From Clostridiales bacterium (lineage in GTDB: Bacteria; Bacillota; Clostridia; Christensenellales; Borkfalkiaceae), in contig SVIM01000015.1 in the NCBI GenBank assembly GCA_015069485.1, positions 1 to 42,446 on the forward strand: a stretch of DNA of 42,446 nucleotides, in the 5' to 3' direction. The notes beneath the pieces are model-generated. The model did no database searches and was not told the DNA's origin. It saw nothing but the letters and a program-made list of their open reading frames with translations. Below are positions 1-6,500 of the stretch, one piece after another. Position numbers and translations under genes: made by a program. Numbering within the stretch: position 1 is the stretch's first letter; every line of letters starts with the position of its first letter.

Positions 1-158
1 GCTTTGCAGGATGAAATCCGAGTGAACTCGGATGAAATCTTCGGTGTGCCACCTCAGATGAAATCAAATCCGCCTCAATTAACCCCGCGTTAGCGGGATT
101 TCATCACAAAGTGATTTCATCCACGAATGTGGATTTATTCCGACGGAGGCGGATTTAA
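1..158. repeat. Array of short hairpins separated by a GATGAAATC word
   Basis: The word GATGAAATC occurs three times in the left half, near 10, 31 and 56. Its reverse complement GATTTCATC occurs twice in the right half, near 99 and 112. Small palindromes lie between them, such as ATCCGAGTgaACTCGGAT, CCCGCgttaGCGGG and ATCCACgaatGTGGAT. An outer pair, AAATCCGCCTC (67-77) and GAGGCGGATTT (146-156), could close the whole element. No reading frame is convincing. It lies just beyond the tRNA operon terminator and is cut by the window edge. I read it as a dispersed intergenic repeat; its function is unknown. Confidence 0.6.
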
Positions 159-160
159 CT

Positions 161-202
161 AAAAAAGACTGCAATTTTGTATCAAAATTACAGTCTTTTT
201 TT
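161..202 (-). terminator. Terminator of the tRNA operon
   Basis: A long hairpin: AAAAAAGACTG and AATTTTG on one arm pair with CAAAATT and CAGTCTTTTTTT on the other, with one mismatch and a 3-base loop. Read leftwards, the stem ends in a T-run directly after the 3' end of tRNA-Tyr. The symmetric A/T tracts could also stop rightward transcription. Confidence 0.85.
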
Positions 203-286
203 GGTGGGAGGAGGTGGATTCGAACCACCGAAGTCGGAGACGTCAGATTTACAGTCTGATGCATTTAGCCACTCTGCAATCCGCCC
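202..286 (-). tRNA. tRNA-Tyr (GTA)
   Basis: The reverse strand folds as a tRNA with a long variable arm (class II), as expected for bacterial tRNA-Tyr. The anticodon loop CTGTAAA gives anticodon GTA. The T-arm is GGTGG-TTCGAAT-CCACC, and CCA is encoded at the 3' end. The acceptor arms GGGCGGA and TCCTCCC pair except for one C-T mismatch at position 4-69. It is the last gene of a five-tRNA operon. Confidence 0.93.
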
Positions 287-323
287 AAATATATAATTTT
301 ACGCCGTACGCTTAATTTGTAAA

Positions 324-399
324 TGGAGCTGGTGACTGGAATCGAACCCGCAACCTGCTGATTACAAATCAGCTGCTCTGCCAGTTGAGCTACACCAGC
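324..399 (-). tRNA. tRNA-Thr (TGT)
   Basis: Reverse-strand cloverleaf with acceptor GCTGGTG paired to CACCAGC, anticodon stem GCTGA/TCAGC and loop TTTGTAA, giving anticodon TGT. The CCA end is encoded. It is the fourth gene of the tRNA operon. Confidence 0.95.
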
Positions 400-418
400 A
401 AAACCGCTTTATAGCTTT

Positions 419-494
419 TGGTGCCTTGGGGCGGAATTGAACCACCGACAGGCAGATTTTCAGTCTGCTGCTCTACCGACTGAGCTACCAAGGC
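419..494 (-). tRNA. tRNA-Phe (GAA)
   Basis: Reverse-strand cloverleaf with acceptor GCCTTGG/CCAAGGC, anticodon stem GCAGA/TCTGC and loop CTGAAAA, giving anticodon GAA. CCA is encoded. It is the third gene of the operon. Confidence 0.95.
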
Positions 495-501
495 AAATTT
501 T

Positions 502-522
502 AGCGCCTTTTTAAAAGGCGCT
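502..522. other. Perfect 21-base palindrome between tRNA-Phe and tRNA-Asp
   Basis: AGCGCCTTTT and AAAAGGCGCT are exact reverse complements around a single central base. In the leftward tRNA precursor this would form a hairpin between tRNA-Asp and tRNA-Phe. It could be a processing site or a weak attenuator; which one cannot be told from sequence. Confidence 0.6.
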
Positions 523-528
523 TGATTT

Positions 529-606
529 TGGCGACCCCAAACGGGCTCGAACCGTCGACCTCCAGCGTGACAGGCTGGCGCTCTAACCAAACTGAGCTAT
601 AGGGCC
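529..606 (-). tRNA. tRNA-Asp (GTC)
   Basis: Reverse-strand cloverleaf with acceptor GGCCCTA paired to TGGGGTC through two G-T wobbles, anticodon stem CCAGC/GCTGG and loop CTGTCAC, giving anticodon GTC. CCA is encoded. It is the second gene of the operon. Confidence 0.95.
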
Positions 607-625
607 AAAATAAAATAAAGTTTTG

Positions 626-702
626 TGGTGGGCCTTCACGGACTCGAACCGCGGACCAATCGGTTATGAGCCGACCGCTCTAACCAACTGAGCTAAAGGC
701 CC
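626..702 (-). tRNA. tRNA-Met (CAT), elongator type
   Basis: Reverse-strand cloverleaf starting GGGCCTTTAGCTCAGTTGG with anticodon loop CTCATAA, giving anticodon CAT. The 5' end pairs normally (G1-C72) and the D-arm matches elongator tRNA-Met rather than the initiator. CCA is encoded. It is the first gene of the operon, about 30 bases below the promoter. Confidence 0.9.
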
Positions 703-734
703 TCAAGCACCGCGCATTTGCACAACGCTCGTAT

Positions 735-763
735 ATAATAATATAAACAAAATCTTTTGTCAA
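735..763 (-). promoter_or_regulatory. Promoter of the tRNA operon
   Basis: On the reverse strand, TTGACA (763-758) and TATTAT (740-735) are separated by 17 bases, a strong sigma-A promoter pointing at tRNA-Met. Confidence 0.85.
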
Positions 764-876
764 GTAATTTTTTCAAATTTTTTAAAATTTTTTTCTATAA
801 AATTTAATAAAAAACAAAGCGTAAAATAATAAAATTAAAGTCTATTAAAATTTAAAAAATTCCCATCATATTAAAA

Positions 877-905
877 TTGACACAAGCGCGCACGCGTGAT
901 ATACT
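877..905 (+). promoter_or_regulatory. Sigma-A promoter upstream of the receiver gene
   Basis: TTGACA (877-882), a 17-base spacer and TATACT (900-905). Transcription would start near 912 and leave a leader of about 125 bases before the ATG at 1040. The remainder of the 705-1039 gap is AT-rich with no gene I can support. Confidence 0.8.
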
Positions 906-1000
906 ATCAACCGTAAAAATCAACGGATAAATTATTTTTATCCTTTTAAAAAAACTAAAAAAATATTAATTATTTCACATAATTCTACATAAAAATACAT

Positions 1001-1022
1001 AATTTGAACGATATTCAATTAT
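1001..1022. promoter_or_regulatory. 22-bp repeat shared with the ruvA upstream region, copy 1
   Basis: A 22-base exact match to 27483-27504. Its core TTGAACGATATTCAA is an inverted repeat, TTGAA-N5-TTCAA. It lies 17 bases upstream of the receiver gene ATG. Being present just ahead of two unrelated genes suggests an operator or leader element. SOS control is a possibility because ruvAB is often LexA-regulated, but the half-site spacing differs from the Gram-positive GAAC-N4-GTTC box. Confidence 0.5.
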
Positions 1023-1039
1023 TTTATGGGGTTACTACT

Positions 1040-1327
1040 ATGAAAATTTGGCTTGACGACTTGCGGGAAGCCCCCCAAGGCTTTTTGTTATGCAAAAGCG
1101 TAAACGAGGCAAAAAGGGCGATAATTAGCGCAGAAGAGCGTGGCGAAAATATAGAGCTTATTGATTGCGACCACGACCTTGGCGATTATTTTTTAGACGG
1201 CGGTGACGGAATAAAGCTTTTAGACTGGCTTGCAGAGCGTGGCACTTTTTACCCTATTTCGCTTCACACAATGAATCCCGTCGGCAGGGATAATATGCTT
1301 CGCACAATAAACGCATATTGGAAATAA
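1040..1327 (+). CDS. Cyclic-phosphate-processing receiver domain protein (cREC_REC-like)
   Basis: A 95-residue single-domain protein. The start MKIWLDDLREAP, the middle motif DCDHDLG and the end motif HTMNPVGRDNM match the small receiver-like family Pfam calls the cyclic-phosphate processing receiver domain. This is recognised from motif memory. The acidic pair D6-D7 and the DHDLG aspartates resemble a receiver acidic pocket. Its biochemical role is poorly known; the family is predicted to act on cyclic nucleotide or phosphate ends. I chose ATG 1040 over the in-frame TTG at 1004 because the TTG lies inside the 22-bp repeat and residues before MKIW are not family-like. GGGG at 1028-1031 may serve as a weak ribosome site. 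It is monocistronic, between its own promoter and terminator. Confidence 0.75.
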   Translation: MKIWLDDLREAPQGFLLCKSVNEAKRAIISAEERGENIELIDCDHDLGDYFLDGGDGIKLLDWLAERGTFYPISLHTMNPVGRDNMLRTINAYWK

Positions 1328-1340
1328 CTATAATTTTAAG

Positions 1341-1368
1341 CACCCGTATTTTTGCGGGTGTATTTTAT
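1341..1368 (+). terminator. Terminator after the receiver gene
   Basis: CACCCG and CGGGTG form a 6-bp stem with an AT-rich loop, followed by TATTTTATT. Confidence 0.75.
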
Positions 1369-1423
1369 TGCCCAAAAAAACTTAATTTAACGCAAAATTA
1401 TTATAATTAAAAAAATATTTTAT

Positions 1424-1452
1424 TTTACTTTGTAAAATATTTGTAGTATAAT
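1424..1452 (+). promoter_or_regulatory. Promoter of the MBL-aro operon
   Basis: TTTACT (1424-1429), 17 bases, TATAAT (1447-1452). The -35 is imperfect and the -10 is consensus. Confidence 0.65.
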
Positions 1453-1503
1453 GTAAACTGTATAAGTATAAGGGGAGTATTATCTTTTTTATAATTTTAA
1501 GTA

Positions 1504-2505
1504 ATGGATAAAAAATCAACTGCAAAAAATGGCAAAATTCGGTCAATAATAGTAATAGTGTGTATTGCTATAAGCTTACTTTCGCTTTTTATAGCAAACT
1601 CGTTTTTTCCTTTAAAATACACCTTTGCCTATTTTGTATCAGCTAAAAACAAGCCTGTTCAAGGCGAAGCCTTCGTGCAATTTATCGACGTGGGCTACGG
1701 CGATTGCACAATCGTTCATCTACCCGACGGTAAATCGCTGTTAATAGATTGCGGTGACGGAGCTTACACAAATAACTACAAAATTTTATCTGCGCTAAAT
1801 TCTTGCGGAATTAATAAAATCGACTATGCAATATGCACCTCAATTCATCAAGAGCATTCGGGAGGCTTTGCCGATATAATTAATTTAAAAGGGGTAGGCT
1901 CTCTTTTTTGCCCCTATGCGGAAGAAGCCGATATTTCCGCAAGCTATTATAATATGCGCCTTGCCGCTAACAAGGTCGGGGCGGAGATTATTTATAATAA
2001 ATACGGAGTGGGCGCTTACGGTAAGGATTACTTTTTCGTAATACTTTCCCCAACCGACTGGAACAGCCCGCTTTCCGAATATGTGGAAATGCAAAAAAAT
2101 CCAACTAAAAGCAACGTCCGCAACGCTTCGGCGGTAATTTGGCTTTCAGTTTACGGAACAAACTTTTTATTCTCCGGCGACGGCTCTTATAAAATAGCAA
2201 AAAAAATATGTACCGACTACGGCGCTATTTCACCCTACTGCCCCGTAGGGGATAACTCGGTTTTGCTTGACGAGTGCGACGTATTAATAGCGGGCGACCA
2301 CGGCCACGCGGACTCTATGTTCGTCCCCCTATATAGCCTATTAACCCCCAACTATGTCGTGGTTAGCGTGGGTGATAACGCAAGGGATTGCCCTGATACC
2401 GAAACCCTAGCGCAAATTAAGGGCATAGGCGCAACGGCGCTTATAACGCAACAAATTGGCAATATAACTTTTAAAATTACGGCAAACGGTTATTCCGTAA
2501 ATTAA
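1504..2505 (+). CDS. Membrane-anchored ComEC-type MBL-fold protein with a degenerate metal site
   Basis: 333 residues. Residues about 14-35 form one hydrophobic segment, followed by an external metallo-beta-lactamase fold starting at FVQFIDVGYGDCTIVHLPDG (58-77), which is typical of ComEC/Rec2 C-terminal and related MBL proteins. The usual THxHxDH metal motif appears as TSIHQEH (112-118): the first His is Ser and the Asp is Glu. Later motifs LFSGDG and AGDHGHADS stand for the family's LxxGD and GHHGSxxS. Either an altered metal site or a non-catalytic role is possible. There is no ComEC channel domain, so it is not ComEC itself. The only purine-rich site, AGGGGAG (1471-1477), is 26 bases upstream of the ATG, and a stop at 1498 rules out an earlier start. 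aroC begins 9 bases after the stop, so the two are probably co-transcribed. Confidence 0.7.
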   Translation: MDKKSTAKNGKIRSIIVIVCIAISLLSLFIANSFFPLKYTFAYFVSAKNKPVQGEAFVQFIDVGYGDCTIVHLPDGKSLLIDCGDGAYTNNYKILSALNSCGINKIDYAICTSIHQEHSGGFADIINLKGVGSLFCPYAEEADISASYYNMRLAANKVGAEIIYNKYGVGAYGKDYFFVILSPTDWNSPLSEYVEMQKNPTKSNVRNASAVIWLSVYGTNFLFSGDGSYKIAKKICTDYGAISPYCPVGDNSVLLDECDVLIAGDHGHADSMFVPLYSLLTPNYVVVSVGDNARDCPDTETLAQIKGIGATALITQQIGNITFKITANGYSVN

Positions 2506-2514
2506 GGAGAAAAT

Positions 2515-3642
2515 ATGAAACTTACTACCGCAGGCGAATCGCACGGCAAGGGCTTGTTCGCAATTTACGAAGGCTTGCCTTCTAACCTTAAAATAGATAT
2601 AGACGAAATTAATCACTATTTAAATCTCCGTCAAAGCGGTTACGGCAGGGGAGGCAGACAAAAAATTGAAAGCGACACCGTAGAAATTTTAAGCGGTGTT
2701 AGAAACACTTATACCTTAGGTAGCCCCGTCGCTATATGCGTAAAAAATTCCGACTATAAAAACTGGCAACAGTTTATGGCTCCCGAAGGCTGCGACACTA
2801 CGCAAAAAACCTTAACCAAGGTTCGCCCCGGACACGCTGACTTAACGGGATTAATTAAGTACGACCAAACGGACGCCAGAAATATTTTAGAAAGAGCCAG
2901 CGCAAGGGAAACTGCCGTAAGGGTTGCCGCAGGCACTATTGCAAGGCAATATTTAAGGGCGCTTGGCATAGAAATAAGCGGTTACGTAAAATCCGTTTGC
3001 GGTGTAATTGACCCCACAGTATATGCGTTTGAAAGTCTAAATTCTGCAAAATCCGAGCCGTTGTTTATGCTTGATAAGGATAAGCAACAAAAGGCTATGG
3101 CGCTTATCGACCAATTAAAGCAAAACGGCGACACGGCAGGCGGTATTATTGAAATTAGAGTAAAAGGCTTAAAAAGCGGCTTTGGTAGCTGTATGCAATA
3201 CGATAAAAAATTAGACGCTCGCCTTGCCTTCGCCCTTATGAGCGTGCAGGCAATTAAGGGCGTCGAAGTTGGCGTAGGTATGCAAGCAGGCAATTTAAAA
3301 GGCAGTCAGGTTCACGACGAAATATATTTTAATAACGGTAAATTCGTGCGCAAAAGCAATAACGCAGGCGGAATTGAAGGCGGTATGTCTAACGGAGAAG
3401 AAATTATTTTAAGCGCGTCAATGAAGCCTATTCCCACCTTGATGAAGGGATTAAATACAGTCGATTATATATCCAAGCAACCCTGCAAGGCGGCAAGCGA
3501 AAGGAGCGACGTCGCTGCAATTTGCGCGGCGGAAATCGTGCTTGAAAGCGTAACGGCAATTGCCCTTGCCGAAGTCGTTGCCGAAAGGCTTGGTGGCGAT
3601 AATATGGCGGAAGTTATTGCAAGGTATTGCAATTTAGCGTAA
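2515..3642 (+). CDS. aroC: Chorismate synthase
   Basis: 375 residues, the normal length. It converts 5-enolpyruvylshikimate-3-phosphate to chorismate using reduced FMN, the last shikimate pathway step. Visible motifs: GESHG (7-11), RQSGYGRGGR (39-48), the central RPGHADLTG and RNILERASARETAVRVAAG blocks, and NAGGIEGGMSNGE near residue 285. An AAGGAG ribosome site precedes the ATG. It is followed after 42 bases by the aroB-aroE fusion, so the pathway's last enzyme heads the block here. No aroA or DAHP synthase is present in the window. Confidence 0.97.
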   Translation: MKLTTAGESHGKGLFAIYEGLPSNLKIDIDEINHYLNLRQSGYGRGGRQKIESDTVEILSGVRNTYTLGSPVAICVKNSDYKNWQQFMAPEGCDTTQKTLTKVRPGHADLTGLIKYDQTDARNILERASARETAVRVAAGTIARQYLRALGIEISGYVKSVCGVIDPTVYAFESLNSAKSEPLFMLDKDKQQKAMALIDQLKQNGDTAGGIIEIRVKGLKSGFGSCMQYDKKLDARLAFALMSVQAIKGVEVGVGMQAGNLKGSQVHDEIYFNNGKFVRKSNNAGGIEGGMSNGEEIILSASMKPIPTLMKGLNTVDYISKQPCKAASERSDVAAICAAEIVLESVTAIALAEVVAERLGGDNMAEVIARYCNLA

Positions 3643-3684
3643 ATAAGGCAACTATTAAATACACGAATTATTTAGGAAATTTTT

Positions 3685-5541
3685 ATGAAAAAAATTATTA
3701 CAGCAGGCGGTAAAAGCGTAATATATTGCGGTCAAGATAGCTTTGGCGAAAAAATTAAGCAAGCCGTTGGCGGAAGAAAAACCTTTGTAATAACCGATTC
3801 CAATGTAAATAAAATTTACGGCGAATTAATATATAACGCCTTTGGCAAAGAGCCCGATTTTATTTTTCCCGCAGGGGAAAGAAGCAAAACGCACAAAACG
3901 CTTTTGGCTATTTTAGATAAAATGGTGCAAAAAAATATAACTCGCTCGTCGGTGGTAATCGCCTTTGGCGGCGGCGTGGTTGGCGATATCGCAGGGCTTG
4001 CTGCATCCCTTTATATGCGTGGGGTGCATTTGGTTCAAATTCCCACAACTCTGCTTTCGCAGGTCGATAGCTCCGTTGGCGGAAAAACCGCGGTTGATTT
4101 TAAAAATTGCAAAAATTTAATCGGCGCGTTTTATCAGCCGGAAACGGTTATTATCGATCCCGCGTTTTTAAATACGCTCCCCAAGCGCGAAATCCGTTGC
4201 GGTTTGGGCGAAATTATAAAATACGCCGCGCTAAACGCCGAAATTTACGATACGGTTTTACAAAATAAGTCAAAGCTTTTTACGAAAGAATTTTTCGAGC
4301 AAATAACTTACCTATGCGTAAAATATAAGGCGGAAGTGGTAGATGCTGACGAAAAGGAAGTTTTAGGGCTTAGAAAGTGCCTTAATTTAGGGCATACCAC
4401 GGGGCACGCCTTCGAGCTGTATTACAAAAAAAGGTCGCACGGAGAATTCGTGCTAATCGGTATGCTTTACGAGCTCTATATTGCCGGTAAATACGGCATA
4501 GTAGAGGGGGAATATAAAAATTCATTAACGGATTTAATTAAAAAAGTAATAAAAGTACCAAATTTTGACGGCGTTAAAAACGCGGGCAAATTTGCAATTT
4601 ACGATAAAAAGAATATAACCTCAAAGCAAATTTCAGTAATCGTACCTAAATGCAAGGGAGAATACGAAGAGGTTTTTATCCCTTGCGAAGAATACTTAAA
4701 TTTAATTGAAGAGTGCGCCAAATCACTTTGCGCAAGCGCTAAAAAATTTGCGGTAATAGGCAGGGACGTCAGCAAATCGTCCAGCCCTCAAATGCACTCG
4801 TTTATTGCAAAAAATTTAGGTTATAAAATCAAATACGAAAAGCTTTCCGTCCCCGAAGAAGGTTTTTCAAATTCAGTAATCAAAGCGTTAAAAAATTTAG
4901 ACGGTTTTAACGTTACTATACCCTACAAGCTTAAAATAATACCCTATTTAAGCGAGTTGTGTGGCGACGCAAAAACCTTCGGCTCGGTAAACACCGTTCA
5001 TACAAAAACGCTAAAGGGCTATAACACCGACGGCTTGGGCTTTATGCTTATGCTTAAAAACGAAGGCGTTGCCGTTAATGGTAAATCCGTGCTTTTGCTC
5101 GGCGCGGGCGGCGCTGGCAGAAGCGTTGCTAAAAAGCTTTTAGACGACGGCGCAACCGTGCATATTTACGACAGAAGCTTTAATAAGGCAAGCGCAATCG
5201 CCGAAGAATTTGCAGGGGTTATTCCCCTTGAAAAAATCGTTGAAGGCAATTACGATATAATAGTTAACGCAACGGGCGTCGGCATGCACGAAAGCGTGGG
5301 CGTATCCCCCGTTGATTCAAGCATATTACGGGGTTGTTCCGTTGCGGTTGACTTAATTTACGTCCCTGAAAAGAGCGAATTTTTACGCCTTGCAGAGCAG
5401 AATAACGCTAAAATAATAAACGGTAAGGCAATGCTGTTTTACCAAGCGTATTTTGCCGACTGCGTCTTTTTTGGAATAGAGCCTTGCGCAAAGCAAGCAA
5501 AAAAACTTTTTGAAGAATATTTAAAAGGAAATACTTTATGA
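3685..5541 (+). CDS. aroB-aroE: Bifunctional 3-dehydroquinate synthase / shikimate dehydrogenase (AroB-AroE fusion)
   Basis: A single 618-residue frame. Residues 1 to about 345 are dehydroquinate synthase: the NAD-site FGGGVVGDIAG (94-104), SQVDSSVGGKTAVD, and metal-binding residues in GEIIK (E176), GHTTGHAFE (H237/H241) and SHGE (H252). Residues about 353-618 are shikimate dehydrogenase: AVIGRDVSKSSSPQMH, NVTIPYK with the catalytic Lys, GSVNTVH, YNTDGLGF with the catalytic Asp, and a Rossmann loop GAGGAGR. The linker EECAKSLCASAKK is short. The two enzymes catalyse steps 2 and 4; step 3 (aroQ) begins in the 4-base ATGA overlap at the stop. I see no frameshift or internal start with a ribosome site at the junction, so a genuine fusion is likely. 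Such a pairing is unusual in bacteria. Confidence 0.93.
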   Translation: MKKIITAGGKSVIYCGQDSFGEKIKQAVGGRKTFVITDSNVNKIYGELIYNAFGKEPDFIFPAGERSKTHKTLLAILDKMVQKNITRSSVVIAFGGGVVGDIAGLAASLYMRGVHLVQIPTTLLSQVDSSVGGKTAVDFKNCKNLIGAFYQPETVIIDPAFLNTLPKREIRCGLGEIIKYAALNAEIYDTVLQNKSKLFTKEFFEQITYLCVKYKAEVVDADEKEVLGLRKCLNLGHTTGHAFELYYKKRSHGEFVLIGMLYELYIAGKYGIVEGEYKNSLTDLIKKVIKVPNFDGVKNAGKFAIYDKKNITSKQISVIVPKCKGEYEEVFIPCEEYLNLIEECAKSLCASAKKFAVIGRDVSKSSSPQMHSFIAKNLGYKIKYEKLSVPEEGFSNSVIKALKNLDGFNVTIPYKLKIIPYLSELCGDAKTFGSVNTVHTKTLKGYNTDGLGFMLMLKNEGVAVNGKSVLLLGAGGAGRSVAKKLLDDGATVHIYDRSFNKASAIAEEFAGVIPLEKIVEGNYDIIVNATGVGMHESVGVSPVDSSILRGCSVAVDLIYVPEKSEFLRLAEQNNAKIINGKAMLFYQAYFADCVFFGIEPCAKQAKKLFEEYLKGNTL

Positions 5542-5957
5542 AATTTTTATTTTTAAACGGCGTCAACTTAAATATGACGGGCATTAGAGAAAAGGAAGTT
5601 TACGGCGCGCAAACCTTAGATGAAATTAATGCAGACATTAAAAATTATTTTAAAGACGACTTGTGCGAATTTTATCAAAGCAACTGTGAAGGCGATATTT
5701 GTACTGCAATTCACAACGCTCAAGCAAAGGGCTTTGACGGCATAATTTTAAACGCAGGCGCTTATACGCATTACAGCTACGCCATCCGCGACGCAATCGC
5801 TTCCGTTACCGTTCCCGTAATCGAAGTGCATATGTCTAACGTTCACTCGCGTGAAGAGTTTAGGCACAAATCAGTAATCTCGCAGGTCTGCAAGGGCGTT
5901 ATTTGCGGTTTTGGTAAAAACAGTTATATCCTTGCCGCGCAAAGCTTTAAGCTATGA
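5538..5957 (+). CDS. aroQ: 3-dehydroquinate dehydratase, type II
   Basis: 139 residues, typical of the type II dodecameric enzyme. Motifs: LNGVNLNMTGIRE at the N-terminus, the lid Tyr in EVYG (Y22), SNCEGD, LNAGAYTHYSYAIRDAI and EVHMSNVHSREEFRHKS, which carries the catalytic His. It dehydrates 3-dehydroquinate to 3-dehydroshikimate, between the two activities of the fused upstream enzyme. Its start overlaps the aroB-aroE stop by 4 bases and its own stop overlaps aroK by 4, so translational coupling is likely. Confidence 0.95.
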   Translation: MKFLFLNGVNLNMTGIREKEVYGAQTLDEINADIKNYFKDDLCEFYQSNCEGDICTAIHNAQAKGFDGIILNAGAYTHYSYAIRDAIASVTVPVIEVHMSNVHSREEFRHKSVISQVCKGVICGFGKNSYILAAQSFKL

Positions 5958-6454
5958 ACGTAATTTTATGCGGTATGCCCGCTTCAGGTAAAACTACCGT
6001 CGCAAAGCATCTTAAAAATTTAAGCGGTATGCAAGCCGTTGACACCGACGCTATAATCGTTGAAAGGCACGGCGAAATAACCAAAATTTTTGAACGGTTT
6101 GGCGAAGAAAGGTTTAGACAGATTGAAACGGAAATTTGTAAAGAGCTTTCTAATACCGATAATCTTATTATAGCAACGGGTGGCGGCTGCGTTTTAAGGG
6201 AGCAAAACGTAAAGTATTTAAAGGCAGGCGGAAAAATAATTTATTTAAAGGCGGAGTACGAAACGCTTTTATCCCGTCTTCAAGGCGATACCTCCCGTCC
6301 TCTTTTAAAGGGCGATTTAAGCGAAAGGCTTTCTAATTTATTTTGCGCCCGCGCAACCGTTTACGAAGAGGTTGCAGATATCGTCGTGCAAACGGAAGGG
6401 CTTACTCCCACGCAGACTGCAATTAAAATATTAAACTTAATAAAAAATAATTAA
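5954..6454 (+). CDS. aroK: Shikimate kinase
   Basis: 166 residues, typical length. P-loop GMPASGKTT (7-15), shikimate-binding DTDAIIVERHG, the RFRQIETE helix, ATGGGCVL (Walker B-like) and the lid Arg motif SRPLL. It phosphorylates shikimate at the 3-hydroxyl using ATP. Overlap with aroQ indicates one operon. Confidence 0.95.
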   Translation: MNVILCGMPASGKTTVAKHLKNLSGMQAVDTDAIIVERHGEITKIFERFGEERFRQIETEICKELSNTDNLIIATGGGCVLREQNVKYLKAGGKIIYLKAEYETLLSRLQGDTSRPLLKGDLSERLSNLFCARATVYEEVADIVVQTEGLTPTQTAIKILNLIKNN

Positions 6455-6460
6455 TAGCGT

Positions 6461-6484
6461 AATATGCGCTAATTAACGCATATT
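6461..6484. other. Stem-loop between aroK and the SDR gene
   Basis: AATATGCG (6461-6468) and CGCATATT (6477-6484) form an 8-bp stem with an 8-base loop. It has no T-run, so it is more likely a processing or stability hairpin than a terminator. Confidence 0.45.
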
Positions 6485-6500
6485 TAGCAAAGGAATTTTA

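Noticed and set aside
1-158. CRISPR array
   Set aside because: The repeated word is only 9 bases, spacing is irregular, spacers are palindromes and the word reverses orientation. No cas genes are present.
1004-1039. TTG start for the receiver protein
   Set aside because: It lies inside the 22-bp regulatory repeat, and the residues before MKIWLDD do not fit the family.
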